Source of the DNA: an uncultured Clostridia bacterium
GTDB lineage: Bacteria; Bacillota; Clostridia; Christensenellales; Aristaeellaceae
NCBI GenBank assembly: GCA_937874275.1
Contig: CALNAU010000111.1
Location: 1 to 12,929, forward strand
Direction: 5' to 3'
DNA length: 12,929 nucleotides
Shown: positions 1 through 7,357 of the stretch, in pieces
How the letters are laid out: each line of letters opens with the position of its first letter
How positions within the stretch are numbered: position 1 is the stretch's first letter
Translations under genes and position numbers: made by a program
The notes under the pieces: generated by a model
What the model was told of the DNA's origin: nothing
The model's input: only the letters and a program-made list of their open reading frames with translations
Database searches by the model: none

Positions 1-260
1 CGGATCAGTTGCGCGCGCTGTCGGGCTATGATATCATCGCGGGCAGCCTGGATGGCGCACCCTTCTATCAGCGACAACCAAGCGGAGAAAAGGTGTGCCT
101 GCTGATTGGCAGCGAAGGTGCTGGGCTTTCCCCGCAGGTCGCGGCCATGGCCACGCAGCGCGTGCGGCTGCCCATGCCGGGGCGGGCTGAGTCGCTCAAT
201 GCGGCGATTGCCGCCTCGATTATGATGTATGATTTTGTCCGCGAATGGGAGCAGCCTTGA
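1..260 (+). CDS. SpoU/TrmH-family RNA 2'-O-methyltransferase, C-terminal part (5' end outside window)
   Basis: The reading frame is open from the first bases of the window (codons from position 3) to TGA at 258-260, so the N-terminus lies upstream. The visible ~86 residues hold the C-terminal SPOUT signature motifs: a CLLIGSEGAGLS segment (S-adenosylmethionine-binding knot) and a RAESLNAAIAASIMMYDF segment (the SLN knot helix). SpoU-family enzymes methylate ribose 2'-OH groups in rRNA or tRNA using S-adenosylmethionine. The visible part does not separate an RlmB/23S rRNA enzyme from a TrmH/tRNA enzyme, so no symbol is given. The stop is about 20 nt before the probable start of the MATE transporter, so the two may be co-transcribed. 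Family assignment is firm; substrate is unknown. Confidence 0.9.
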   Translation, partial: DQLRALSGYDIIAGSLDGAPFYQRQPSGEKVCLLIGSEGAGLSPQVAAMATQRVRLPMPGRAESLNAAIAASIMMYDFVREWEQP

Positions 261-264
261 GCGC

Positions 265-272
265 GGGGGAGG
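265..272 (+). promoter_or_regulatory. Ribosome binding site supporting TTG start of the MATE gene
   Basis: GGGGGAGG lies 7 nt before an in-frame TTG at 280-282, just after the methyltransferase stop. The nearby ATG at 275 is out of frame and only 2 nt from the site. The in-frame ATG at 229 lies inside the upstream gene and has no comparable site. Confidence 0.6.
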
Positions 273-279
273 ATATGGC

Positions 280-1677
280 TTGCATTTTGTAAACCGCTTC
301 AAGCGTACTTTTATAGGCGACCGGGCATTCTACCGCACGGTCGCCAAGCTGATTGTGCCCATCATTGTCCAGATGTTTGTGACCAACTTTGTCAATCTGT
401 TGGACAACATCATGGTGGGCCAACTGGGCACGGCAGAGCTATCGGGCGTGGCCATCGGCAACCAGCTCATCTTCGTATACAACCTGTGCATCTTCGGCGG
501 GCTGTCCGGCCCCGGCATCTTTGGCGCGCAGTTCTACGGCGCCGGTGACCTAGAGGGGCTGCGCAACTCCTTCCGCATGAAGCTGTGGGTGCTGCTGGGC
601 ATCTTTGCGGCCTTTCTGACCATTTTCCTGGGTTGGGGCAGAGACTTGATATCTCTGTACCTGACCGGGGATGGCGACCCGCAAACCGCGCAGCGCATGC
701 TGGGGCATGGGCTGGACTATCTGCACATCATGCTCATCGGCTTCCTGCCGTTTGCCTTCACCACGGCCTATGCGGGTACGCTGCGCGAGACGGGGGAGAC
801 CATGGTGCCCATGCGCGCCGGTATTGCCGCCGTGTTGACCAACCTGGTGGGCAACTGGCTGCTGATCTACGGCAACCTGGGCTTTCCACAATTGGGTGTA
901 AAGGGTGCGGCGATTGCCACGGTGATCAGCCGCTTTGTGGAGCTGGCCATCATCGCACGCGCCATGCACGGCAGTTCCGGGCGGTTCGAGTTTATGCACG
1001 GCGTGTACCATACGCTGAAGGTGCCGCTGCAGCTGGTCAAGAAAATCCTTAAAAAGGGTTCGCCCCTTTTGCTCAATGAGTTTCTCTGGTCGATGGGCAT
1101 GGCCACGCTTAACCAGATATATTCCATGCGCGGGCTGGACGTACTGGCCGGCATGAATATTGCCAACACCGTCAACAGCATGTTCAACCTGTTCTTTATC
1201 TCCATGGGTAGCGCCATTGCCACCATGATAGGGCAGCACCTGGGCGCCAACCGCATGGTGGCGGCCAGGCGGGATGTGTGGCGGCTGATGTTTTTCAGCG
1301 CCGCAAGCTGTGTTGTCATCGGCGGCATCATGATGTTAGCCTCTCCATACTTCCCGCTGCTTTACAACACCACCGACCATGTGCGCCACCTGGCCACCAG
1401 CTTCATGATGGTGATGGCCCTCTTTATGCCCATGTACTCCACGTCGCACGCCTGTTACTTCACGCTGCGCTCGGGCGGGGCAACCTTCCTCACATTCCTG
1501 TTTGATTCCGGCTACATGTGGGTCATCAACATCCCCCTGGCGCTGGCGCTCACCCATTGGACCAGCATCCCGATTATCTGGCTGTATCCCCTGTGTGAAT
1601 TGGCCGGTGTCATCAAAATGCTGATTGGCCTCACCATCGTGCGGCGCGGCCGCTGGGTGAAGAATATCGTGCATTAA
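280..1677 (+). CDS. MATE-family multidrug/toxin efflux transporter
   Basis: A polytopic membrane protein of about 465 residues, the usual MATE length, with about 12 hydrophobic segments in two homologous halves. The first half opens with a conserved-style helix (IVPIIVQMFVTNFVNLLDNI) followed by MVGQLGTAELSGVAIGNQ, the typical MATE N-terminal pattern. The second half begins near KKGSPLLLNEFLWSMGMATLNQ, and the paired segment GSAIATMIGQHLGANR is also typical. MATE proteins export cationic drugs or metabolites in exchange for Na+ or H+; the substrate cannot be read from sequence. The frame is open back to ATG 229, but the good Shine-Dalgarno at 265-272 points to TTG 280. The gene follows the methyltransferase closely and ends at a strong hairpin terminator. 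Family is confident; the start is probable. Confidence 0.9.
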   Translation: MHFVNRFKRTFIGDRAFYRTVAKLIVPIIVQMFVTNFVNLLDNIMVGQLGTAELSGVAIGNQLIFVYNLCIFGGLSGPGIFGAQFYGAGDLEGLRNSFRMKLWVLLGIFAAFLTIFLGWGRDLISLYLTGDGDPQTAQRMLGHGLDYLHIMLIGFLPFAFTTAYAGTLRETGETMVPMRAGIAAVLTNLVGNWLLIYGNLGFPQLGVKGAAIATVISRFVELAIIARAMHGSSGRFEFMHGVYHTLKVPLQLVKKILKKGSPLLLNEFLWSMGMATLNQIYSMRGLDVLAGMNIANTVNSMFNLFFISMGSAIATMIGQHLGANRMVAARRDVWRLMFFSAASCVVIGGIMMLASPYFPLLYNTTDHVRHLATSFMMVMALFMPMYSTSHACYFTLRSGGATFLTFLFDSGYMWVINIPLALALTHWTSIPIIWLYPLCELAGVIKMLIGLTIVRRGRWVKNIVH

Positions 1678-1694
1678 GGGAATGTCGGTATAGC

Positions 1695-1727
1695 ACAAAG
1701 CGGGCGGCCGTTGGCCGCCCGCTTTGT
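1695..1727. terminator. Bidirectional intrinsic terminator between convergent genes
   Basis: A perfect 15-bp stem (ACAAAGCGGGCGGCC at 1695-1709 pairing with 1713-1727) with a GTT loop. Pyrimidine-rich bases (CTTTGTTG) close the + side, and A-rich bases precede the stem so that the - strand transcript also ends in T-rich sequence. It serves the MATE gene on the + strand and the oadB/OadG-like genes on the - strand. Confidence 0.85.
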
Positions 1728-1736
1728 TGAGAAGCA

Positions 1737-1865
1737 CTATTGGTTGGACTGATTTGTACCCAACTTCTGAAGCACCTTGATGGCAATGTAGAACAGCGTC
1801 AGAACCAGAAACACGCCGGCCAATCCAAGCCCGGTGGCGATTAAACCCTTTGTAAAGACAGACAT
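1737..1865 (-). CDS. Short OadG-like small subunit (42 aa) of a Na+-pumping decarboxylase
   Basis: A 42-codon gene read from ATG at 1865 to TAG at 1737-1739. An AAGGAGG site (1873-1879) lies 7 nt before the ATG, which makes a real start very likely. The product begins MSVFTKGLIATGLGLAGVFL and is a single membrane helix (residues about 7-31) followed by a short polar tail ending GTNQSNQ. The GLGLAGVFLVLTLFYIAIKVLQKL segment resembles the membrane helix of OadG/MmdD gamma-type subunits of sodium-translocating decarboxylases. It lacks the Pro-rich or basic C-terminal tail with which full-length OadG binds the alpha subunit. It lies 20 nt after the beta-subunit gene, which supports the call. Very small subunits are known in this family (the epsilon subunit of Veillonella methylmalonyl-CoA decarboxylase). 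A role in assembling or stabilising the beta subunit is inferred. Confidence 0.75.
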   Translation of the reverse strand: MSVFTKGLIATGLGLAGVFLVLTLFYIAIKVLQKLGTNQSNQ

Positions 1866-1885
1866 TTCATTTCCTCCTTGCGCAA

Positions 1886-3103
1886 TCACATGTTGAGCAG
1901 CATGCTTACCAAGGTGATAATCATGCCGCCGGCCACGATGGAGCCCAGCTGCCCGGAGACGTTGGCGCTGGTGGCCTGCATCAGGACAAAGTTGTAGGGG
2001 TCATCCTCCTTGGCCATTTTTTGAATCACGCGCGCGCTCATCGGGAAGGCCGAGATGCCCGCCGCGCCAATCATCGGGTTGACCTTGTTCTTGCGGAACA
2101 GGTTGAGCAGCTTGGCAAACAACACGCCGCCCGCGGTATCAAACACAAAGGCGAACAGGCCAAGCGCCATGATGAGCGCCGTATCCCAGCGCAGGAAGTT
2201 GTTGGCCACCATGGTGGAGCCAATGGTCACGCCCAGCAGGATGGTGACCAGGTTGGCCAGCTCGTTCTGCGCGGTTTTGCTCAGGCGCTCCAGCACGCCG
2301 CACTCGCGAATCAGGTTGCCGAACATCAGCGCGCCGACTAACGGGGCGGACATGGGCACCAGGATACCCGCGACCAGTGTAACGATTACCGGGAAGAGAA
2401 TCAGCGCCGTGCGGGATGCCCGCTGCTCCTGATACTCCATGCGAATCTGGCGTTCGGCCTTGGTGGTCAGCGCGCGGATGACGGGCGGCTGAATGACGGG
2501 CACCAAAGACATATAGCTGTACGCGGCTACCGAGATGGGGGCCATGTACTCCACCAGGTTGAAGTGGTTGGCCACATACAGGGTAGTGGGGCCGTCGGCC
2601 GCGCCGATGATGCCGATGGCACTTGCCAGGCGAAGCACCAGGCTATCATCCGCACCGGGCACGACAAAGGGAATCAGCAGGATTGACACCAGGAAGGTGG
2701 CAAAGATGCCGAACTGTGCTGCCGCGCCGAAGAATATCATGGATGGGTCTTTCAGCAGCGGGGTGAAGTCAATCATGGCGCCCACGCCGATGAAAATCAG
2801 CACCGGGAACAACTCATTGGAGATGCCCGCGTCAAACAGCACCTTGAGGAAGCCGGGGGCCTCCGCCGTGCCGATAACGGCCGGGGCCATCATCTCCAGC
2901 ACCGGGGGCAGGTTGGCCAGGATGGCGCCAAAGCCGATGGGCAGCAGCAAGGCCGGCTCATAGTCCTTCTTGACGGCCAGATAAATCAGCACGCCTGCAA
3001 TGATGAACATCACCAGCGTTTTGATGCCATCCATGGAGAAGAGGAAGGTGATGCCTGAGAACAGGTCGCGCAACAGTACAGAAATGTCCATGAATGTTTT
3101 CAT
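1886..3103 (-). CDS. Sodium ion-translocating decarboxylase beta subunit (OadB/GcdB/MmdB family)
   Basis: A 405-residue integral membrane protein of normal family length. The beta subunit performs decarboxylation of carboxybiotin and couples it to outward Na+ transport. Family landmarks are the N-terminal cytoplasmic/first-helix part (LLPIGFGAILANLPP, about 54-67), IGIIGAADGPTTLYVANHF (about 163-181), AAYSYMSLVPVIQPPV (193-208) and GAAGISAFPMSARVIQKMAKEDDPYNFVLMQ, cited in two parts, followed by SANVSGQLGSIVAGGMI. By alignment in mind, D170 and Y197 correspond to the functionally important Asp203 and Tyr229 of Klebsiella OadB. The ATG at 3103 overlaps the FRG gene stop as ATGA, which suggests translational coupling; ATG at 3091 (residue 5) is an alternative. 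No carboxyltransferase or biotin-carrier gene is in the window, so the substrate (oxaloacetate, glutaconyl-CoA or methylmalonyl-CoA) is undetermined. Confidence 0.93.
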   Translation of the reverse strand: MKTFMDISVLLRDLFSGITFLFSMDGIKTLVMFIIAGVLIYLAVKKDYEPALLLPIGFGAILANLPPVLEMMAPAVIGTAEAPGFLKVLFDAGISNELFPVLIFIGVGAMIDFTPLLKDPSMIFFGAAAQFGIFATFLVSILLIPFVVPGADDSLVLRLASAIGIIGAADGPTTLYVANHFNLVEYMAPISVAAYSYMSLVPVIQPPVIRALTTKAERQIRMEYQEQRASRTALILFPVIVTLVAGILVPMSAPLVGALMFGNLIRECGVLERLSKTAQNELANLVTILLGVTIGSTMVANNFLRWDTALIMALGLFAFVFDTAGGVLFAKLLNLFRKNKVNPMIGAAGISAFPMSARVIQKMAKEDDPYNFVLMQATSANVSGQLGSIVAGGMIITLVSMLLNM

Positions 3104-3936
3104 TCTCCTTTAAGTAAGGTAGCGTCAGGGGTAAAAGGGTGCTGATTATACATAGGCCCCAAGGGCGCGTAGCGCCTGGTAATCCAACGGCACACGCCGC
3201 CCAGGCCGGGGTAGAGCAGGCGCTCAGATATGTTGATGTAGTCCAGCTTGTCGCGAATCTCAAGCTTGACCGAGTGCGGAACAATCAGGCGGGTAAAGGC
3301 CTCCTCCGCGCCGGGCAGGCGGTCAATCAACAGGCTGACATCGCTGGAAACGGAAAACAAGGCATATTGATTTTCGATACGGCTGACAGCAGACGCCGGC
3401 TCAAAAAACAGGCAGAACGGCCGGTCGGACAGGGCGGCAAAATCATCCAAAGTAGGGGCTGCCCGGTCCAACGTATCCTGGGAGAACACGCTCACCGCGT
3501 CCTTGCGCAGCATTTTGCCCAGGGGTTCCGGCAGCAGGGCGTTGATGATGTCCATGTCCGCGATGATGATGGCGCCGTCCCGGTCGTAGGCGGTGACATC
3601 CTCGGTGGCAAAGTGCGCGGCCACCAGCGGAGAATAGCTCCAATCCAGTAGGCGGGTGGGCAGGCCGTAGTGCTGCCCGGTTGCCACCAACTGCCAGAAG
3701 GAGTTGATGCCCTGCAATTCGGCGTAACCATATCGGCGAAAGCTGCGCAGGATATGCTTTTCCAGGTCAAGGTTGTGCGCGCAGCAGCGGTTGAGCGCGG
3801 GAATCATGTCCCAATGCCTGTCCTTGACGCCGCGGAACACGCGGTTGTCGCGGTAGCGCTGAACGGAGGCATCCCACACGTCTTCAAAGACGGCGGCTTG
3901 CAGCTCATCCCAGCTGTTGACGGTGCGCTCGCGCAC
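3100..3936 (-). CDS. FRG-domain protein of unknown function
   Basis: A 278-residue soluble protein with the FRG domain, named after its Phe-Arg-Gly motif. The motif is at residues 34-36 (RVFRGVKDRHWDMIPALNR), followed by the diagnostic GQHYGLPTRLLDWSYSPLVA stretch (87-106) and AAHFATED. A later FFEPASAVSRIENQYALFSV segment (178-197) matches the usual RI-x-x-Q region. The start is GTG 3934-3936: AGGAGG at 3945-3950 is 8 nt away, and the nearer ATG at 3943 is out of frame. The gene lies 35 nt after gltX and overlaps oadB by 4 nt, so it appears embedded in a metabolic operon rather than in an obvious defence island. The biochemical role of FRG domains is not established to my knowledge. No signal peptide or membrane helix is seen. 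Confidence 0.85.
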   Translation of the reverse strand: MRERTVNSWDELQAAVFEDVWDASVQRYRDNRVFRGVKDRHWDMIPALNRCCAHNLDLEKHILRSFRRYGYAELQGINSFWQLVATGQHYGLPTRLLDWSYSPLVAAHFATEDVTAYDRDGAIIIADMDIINALLPEPLGKMLRKDAVSVFSQDTLDRAAPTLDDFAALSDRPFCLFFEPASAVSRIENQYALFSVSSDVSLLIDRLPGAEEAFTRLIVPHSVKLEIRDKLDYINISERLLYPGLGGVCRWITRRYAPLGPMYNQHPFTPDATLLKGE

Positions 3937-3944
3937 TTGGCATG

Positions 3945-3950
3945 CCTCCT
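3945..3950 (-). promoter_or_regulatory. Ribosome binding site supporting GTG start of the FRG gene
   Basis: AGGAGG (read on the - strand) is 8 nt before GTG 3936. An ATG at 3943 overlaps the spacer but is in another frame, so this site decides for the GTG. Confidence 0.65.
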
Positions 3951-3971
3951 TTCCGTTGCTGATGGAACCGT

Positions 3972-5432
3972 TTATTGCGCGGCGTTTGCCAGGCGCTCGA
4001 TGGCGGCCCGCACGCGGCGCAAGGTCTCCTGTTTTCCCAGCAGGTATGCAATCTCAATCGCGCCGCCCGGCGTGCTCAGCTGGCCGCTGATGGCGATGCG
4101 CAGGGGCCACAGCACCGGGCCGTTTTTGCGTTCGGCGGCGGCAATAGCCTCCATGATGCTTTCGTGAATCACGCTCTCCTGCCAGGGCTCAATGCCCTCC
4201 AATACCGGCAGCATGAAGCGCAGCGCGTCCAGCGAACTCTCGATGGAGGATTTCTGCTTTTTATTGACATACAGGTCCAGCTCGTACTCCGGCATGTCCT
4301 TCAGAAAACGCACCATGTCCGGCACGCGGTTAAACACCTCGGTGCGGCCCTGCATCAGCTGAGCCAAGCGCTCGTAATCCATTTGTGTGCCGGAGAGCGC
4401 CTGGTCAAACCAGGGGCGCACCAACTCCAGATACCGCTCGGGTTCCAGCTTGCGGATATACTCGGTGTTGAACCACACCAGCTTTTCCATGTTGAAGATA
4501 GCGGGGGATTTGTTGAGTCCTTTGGTATCAAATGCCTCCACCAGTTCGTCTAGCGTGAAAAACTCCCGGTCTGTGCCCGGGCTCCAGCCCAGCAGGGCGA
4601 TGAAGTTGATGATGGCATCCTTCAAAAAGCCCATGGCCAGCAGGTCCTCAAAGGAGGGGTCGCCGTAGCGCTTGCTGAGTTTGCGGGTGGCATCCTTCAT
4701 CACCACGGGCAGGTGCACATAGGTGGGCGGGGTCCAGCCAAAGGCCTCGTAGAGCAGGTTGTACTTGGGTGCGCTGGACAGGTACTCGGTGCCGCGCGTC
4801 ACATGGGTGATGCCCATCAGGTGGTCATCGATGACGTTGGCGAAGTTGTAGGTGGGCAGGCCATCCGCCTTGATGAGCACATTGTCATCCAGCGTGGCGC
4901 ACTCCACCTCGATGCGGCCATAGAGCAAATCGTCAAAGCCAGCATGGCCTTCCAGCGGCACATTCTGGCGAATCACATAGGGCTCGCCCGATGCCATGCG
5001 CTGCTTGGCTTCGTCCTTGGGGATGCCCAGGCAATGTTTATCGTATTTGAAGGTTTCGCCCCGCGCGACCGCGGCCTGGCGGCGCTGCTCCAGTTCCTCC
5101 TTGGTGCAAAAGCAGGGGTAGGCATGGCCGCTCTCCACCAATTGCATGGCATGGGGCAGATACAGGTGCTTGCGCTGGGTCTGGATGTAGGGGCCATAGT
5201 CGCCGCCCACATCCGGGCCTTCATCATACGTAAGGCCGGCGGCGCGCAGCGAATCGTAAATCAGCTGAATGGCACCGGGCACCTCGCGCTCCTGATCGGT
5301 ATCCTCGATGCGCAGGATGAACACGCCGTTGTTTTTGCGGGCCAGCAGGTAGGTATACAGCGCCGTGCGCAGGCCGCCCAGGTGCAGATAGCCGGTGGGG
5401 GAGGGGGCAAAACGGGTGCGAACTTGGGACAT
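3972..5432 (-). CDS. gltX: Glutamyl-tRNA synthetase
   Basis: A class I aminoacyl-tRNA synthetase of 486 residues, the normal bacterial GluRS size, charging tRNA-Glu with glutamate. The N-terminus MSQVRTRFAPSPTGYLHLGG carries the HIGH-type motif (HLGG, residues 17-20). FILRIEDTDQER lies at about 38-49 and the KMSKS-type motif is KLSKRYGDPSF (251-261). The C-terminal anticodon-binding region runs from about residue 320 to the end. A CFC pair (C107, C109) and C134 after Y130 match three positions of the zinc-binding insert of E. coli GluRS. The usual histidine two residues after the last cysteine is glycine here. I chose ATG 5432 because AAAAGGAG (5439-5446) is 6 nt upstream; the longer frame to 5468 has no such site. 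Its upstream neighbour is the GlnRS gene on the same strand, across a 140-nt gap with a repeat-like element. Confidence 0.96.
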   Translation of the reverse strand: MSQVRTRFAPSPTGYLHLGGLRTALYTYLLARKNNGVFILRIEDTDQEREVPGAIQLIYDSLRAAGLTYDEGPDVGGDYGPYIQTQRKHLYLPHAMQLVESGHAYPCFCTKEELEQRRQAAVARGETFKYDKHCLGIPKDEAKQRMASGEPYVIRQNVPLEGHAGFDDLLYGRIEVECATLDDNVLIKADGLPTYNFANVIDDHLMGITHVTRGTEYLSSAPKYNLLYEAFGWTPPTYVHLPVVMKDATRKLSKRYGDPSFEDLLAMGFLKDAIINFIALLGWSPGTDREFFTLDELVEAFDTKGLNKSPAIFNMEKLVWFNTEYIRKLEPERYLELVRPWFDQALSGTQMDYERLAQLMQGRTEVFNRVPDMVRFLKDMPEYELDLYVNKKQKSSIESSLDALRFMLPVLEGIEPWQESVIHESIMEAIAAAERKNGPVLWPLRIAISGQLSTPGGAIEIAYLLGKQETLRRVRAAIERLANAAQ

Positions 5433-5438
5433 GGATAA

Positions 5439-5446
5439 CTCCTTTT
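5439..5446 (-). promoter_or_regulatory. Ribosome binding site fixing the gltX start
   Basis: AAAAGGAG (- strand) is 6 nt before ATG 5432. It sits inside the longer open frame that begins at 5468, which argues against that longer start. Confidence 0.75.
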
Positions 5447-5493
5447 GTTGTAAAGAAGATGAAATCAAACAAGGTGAGAATTTGCCGCTTTCA

Positions 5494-5572
5494 GTGAGGA
5501 ATTATTAGCTGCGCCTTCGGCGCGAACGCAGGGTATCCGGTAACGTCTAACCCCTAACCGCTAACTCCTCAC
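5494..5572. repeat. Intergenic imperfect inverted-repeat element (MITE- or REP-like)
   Basis: The arms are GTGAGGAATTATTAGC (5494-5509) and GCTAACTCCTCAC (5560-5572). The second is the reverse complement of GTGAGGAGTTAGC, so they match apart from a short insertion and a substitution. Inside lie a small hairpin GCGCC-TTC-GGCGC (about 5511-5523), a nested CTGCG (5509-5513)/CGCAG (5527-5531) pair, and three spaced CTAAC units (about 5547-5565). The organisation resembles small dispersed intergenic repeats of Firmicutes genomes. The hairpin could also weakly attenuate transcription between glnS and gltX. Dispersal in the genome cannot be tested here. Confidence 0.5.
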
Positions 5573-5575
5573 CAA

Positions 5576-7276
5576 TCATGCCGGCTTATAGCTGTCCTTC
5601 AGGCCAACCACCAGGTTGTAGACCGCGCGCTCGTCGGTGGAATCCCTATCCTTGCAGAAATAGCCCAGGCGCAGGAACTGGTAGGTGTCGCCTTCCTGGG
5701 CGCTTTCCAGTGCCCGCTCGCCAAAGCCGTTGAGGGTGGTGAGGCTGTTCTCGTTGAGCTGGGCCACAAAATCCTTGCGGTCCACATCGTCGGCGATGTC
5801 TTCCTCGCTCTTGAGCAGGGGCTCGTACAGGCGGAAAGCCAGCGGCACGCAGTCGGCCGCGTTCACCCAGTGCAGCGTGCCCTTCACCTTGCGATCGGCA
5901 CCCGGGCTGCCCGAGCGGCTGTCCAGGTCCACCGAGCAGATCAGGTGGCTCAATGTGCCGTCCGGCGCCTTGACCACTTCTTCGCACTTGATGATATAGG
6001 CGCCCTTCAAGCGCACCTCTCCGCCCGGACGCAGCCGGAAGAACTTCTTGGGCGGATCTTCCATAAAGTCATCGGCCTCGATGTACAGCTCCTTGCCAAA
6101 GCTGACTAGCCGCTCCCCAAATTCAGGGTGGTCGGGGTGATACTCAATGGGCAGATGGTCAACCTCCTCGGCCGGCCAATTGTTCAACACCACCTTGATG
6201 GGCTTTTGCACCGCCATCAGGCGGGGCGCTTTGGCGCCCAGGTCGTTGCGCACGCAGTGCTCCAGCAGCGCGAAATCCACCACGCTGTCTGCCTTGCTCA
6301 GGCCAATGCGGTCCACAAAGTCGCGGATGGCTTCCGGCGTATAGCCGCGGCGCTTCATGCCGACCAGTGTGGGCATGCGCGGGTCATCCCAGCCGGATAC
6401 ATAGCCTTCCTCCACCAGGCGGCGCAGGTAGCGCTTGCTCATCACGGTACGGGTGAGGTTGAGCCTGGCAAACTCAATCTGCCGCGGGCCGTGGCTCATA
6501 TCGCCGTGCTTGTCCTTGTGCGGCTCGCGGAAACCAGCTTGCTCCACCACCCAGTCATACAGGGGACGGTGGTCCTCGTACTCCAGCGAACACAGCGAGT
6601 GGGTAATGCCCTCGATGGCGTCGCCCAACGGATGCGCGAAGTCGTACATCGGGTAGATGCACCACTCCTTGCCGGTGCGATGATGCTCCTTATATAGGAT
6701 GCGGTACATGGCCGGGTCTCGCATGTTGAGGTTGGGCGAGGCCATGTCAATCTTCGCGCGCAGCACATAGCTGCCCTCGGGGAATTCACCCGCGCGCATC
6801 CGGCGGAACAAATCCAGGCTCTCCTCCACCGGGCGGTCGCGCCAGGGGCTGTTGCGGCCGGGCTCGGTCAATGTGCCGCGGTAGGCACGCATATCCTCCT
6901 GGCTGAGCTCATCCACATAGGCCAGGCCGCGGCGGATAAAATCCTCCGCGATTTGGTAGCATTGCTCGTAATACTCGCTGGCAAAGTAAAGCCCGCCATT
7001 CCAGTCAAACCCAAGCCAGCGAATGTCGGCCATGATGCCGTCCACGTACTCGGTTTCCTCTTTGGCGGGGTTGGTATCGTCAAAGCGCAGGTTGCACAAG
7101 CCGTTATACTTTTCCGCCGTGGCAAAGTCTGCCACCAGCGCCTTGCAGTGGCCGATGTGCAGGTAGCCATTGGGCTCCGGGGGAAAACGGGTATGCACCT
7201 TGGTGCACCAGCCGCTTTTCAGGTCCTCATCAATGGCGTCCCATATAAAGTTTGTACGTCCCACATCCGCTTCCAT
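5576..7276 (-). CDS. glnS: Glutaminyl-tRNA synthetase
   Basis: A 566-residue class I synthetase charging tRNA-Gln with glutamine directly, close to the usual bacterial length. The N-terminal region has TRFPPEPNGYLHIGHCKALV with a textbook HIGH motif (residues 40-43) and NLRFDDTNPAKEE just after. The KMSKS-type loop is TVMSKRYLRRLVEEGYVSGW (277-296), followed by WDDPRMPTLVGMKRRG, a GlnRS-type sequence. The C-terminal part (about 355-566) is the two-beta-barrel anticodon-binding region, with EPLLKSEE and FLRLGYFCKDRDS as typical segments. ATG 7276 has GGAGGG (7282-7287) 5 nt upstream and a promoter at 7309-7337. Many Firmicutes lack GlnRS and make Gln-tRNA with GatCAB, so its presence next to gltX is notable. 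It faces gltX head to tail on the same strand. Confidence 0.96.
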   Translation of the reverse strand: MEADVGRTNFIWDAIDEDLKSGWCTKVHTRFPPEPNGYLHIGHCKALVADFATAEKYNGLCNLRFDDTNPAKEETEYVDGIMADIRWLGFDWNGGLYFASEYYEQCYQIAEDFIRRGLAYVDELSQEDMRAYRGTLTEPGRNSPWRDRPVEESLDLFRRMRAGEFPEGSYVLRAKIDMASPNLNMRDPAMYRILYKEHHRTGKEWCIYPMYDFAHPLGDAIEGITHSLCSLEYEDHRPLYDWVVEQAGFREPHKDKHGDMSHGPRQIEFARLNLTRTVMSKRYLRRLVEEGYVSGWDDPRMPTLVGMKRRGYTPEAIRDFVDRIGLSKADSVVDFALLEHCVRNDLGAKAPRLMAVQKPIKVVLNNWPAEEVDHLPIEYHPDHPEFGERLVSFGKELYIEADDFMEDPPKKFFRLRPGGEVRLKGAYIIKCEEVVKAPDGTLSHLICSVDLDSRSGSPGADRKVKGTLHWVNAADCVPLAFRLYEPLLKSEEDIADDVDRKDFVAQLNENSLTTLNGFGERALESAQEGDTYQFLRLGYFCKDRDSTDERAVYNLVVGLKDSYKPA

Positions 7277-7308
7277 CGCTGCCCTCCACTTTTGCCAAGA
7301 TATGCACC

Positions 7309-7337
7309 ATTATACAAGCGCAGCCAGTAAAGAACAA
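7309..7337 (-). promoter_or_regulatory. Sigma-A-type promoter for glnS
   Basis: Read on the - strand: TTGTTC (7332-7337), a 17-nt spacer and a perfect TATAAT (7309-7314), about 33 nt before the glnS ATG. The -35 hexamer is weak and lies in the tail of the upstream terminator. Confidence 0.6.
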
Positions 7338-7350
7338 GGGGCGAAGCCCC
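7328..7350 (-). terminator. Probable intrinsic terminator after the DMT transporter gene
   Basis: On the - strand a 5-bp GC stem (GGGGC-TTC-GCCCC, 7338-7350) is followed by TTGTTCTTT. The stem is short and the T-tract interrupted, so the strength is probably moderate. Confidence 0.45.
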
Positions 7351-7357
7351 GTGTGGC

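Noticed and set aside
275..292. Five-codon leader peptide (MACIL) before the MATE gene
   Set aside because: The ATG is only 2 nt from the Shine-Dalgarno sequence and overlaps the probable TTG start; no attenuator structure was seen.
550..1239. 229-codon antisense frame in the MATE gene
   Set aside because: Low-complexity His/Gln/Gly-rich translation and no start signal; shadow of the transporter gene.
4713..5438. 241-codon antisense frame in gltX
   Set aside because: No domain or ribosome binding site; it lies entirely within a firmly identified gene on the other strand.
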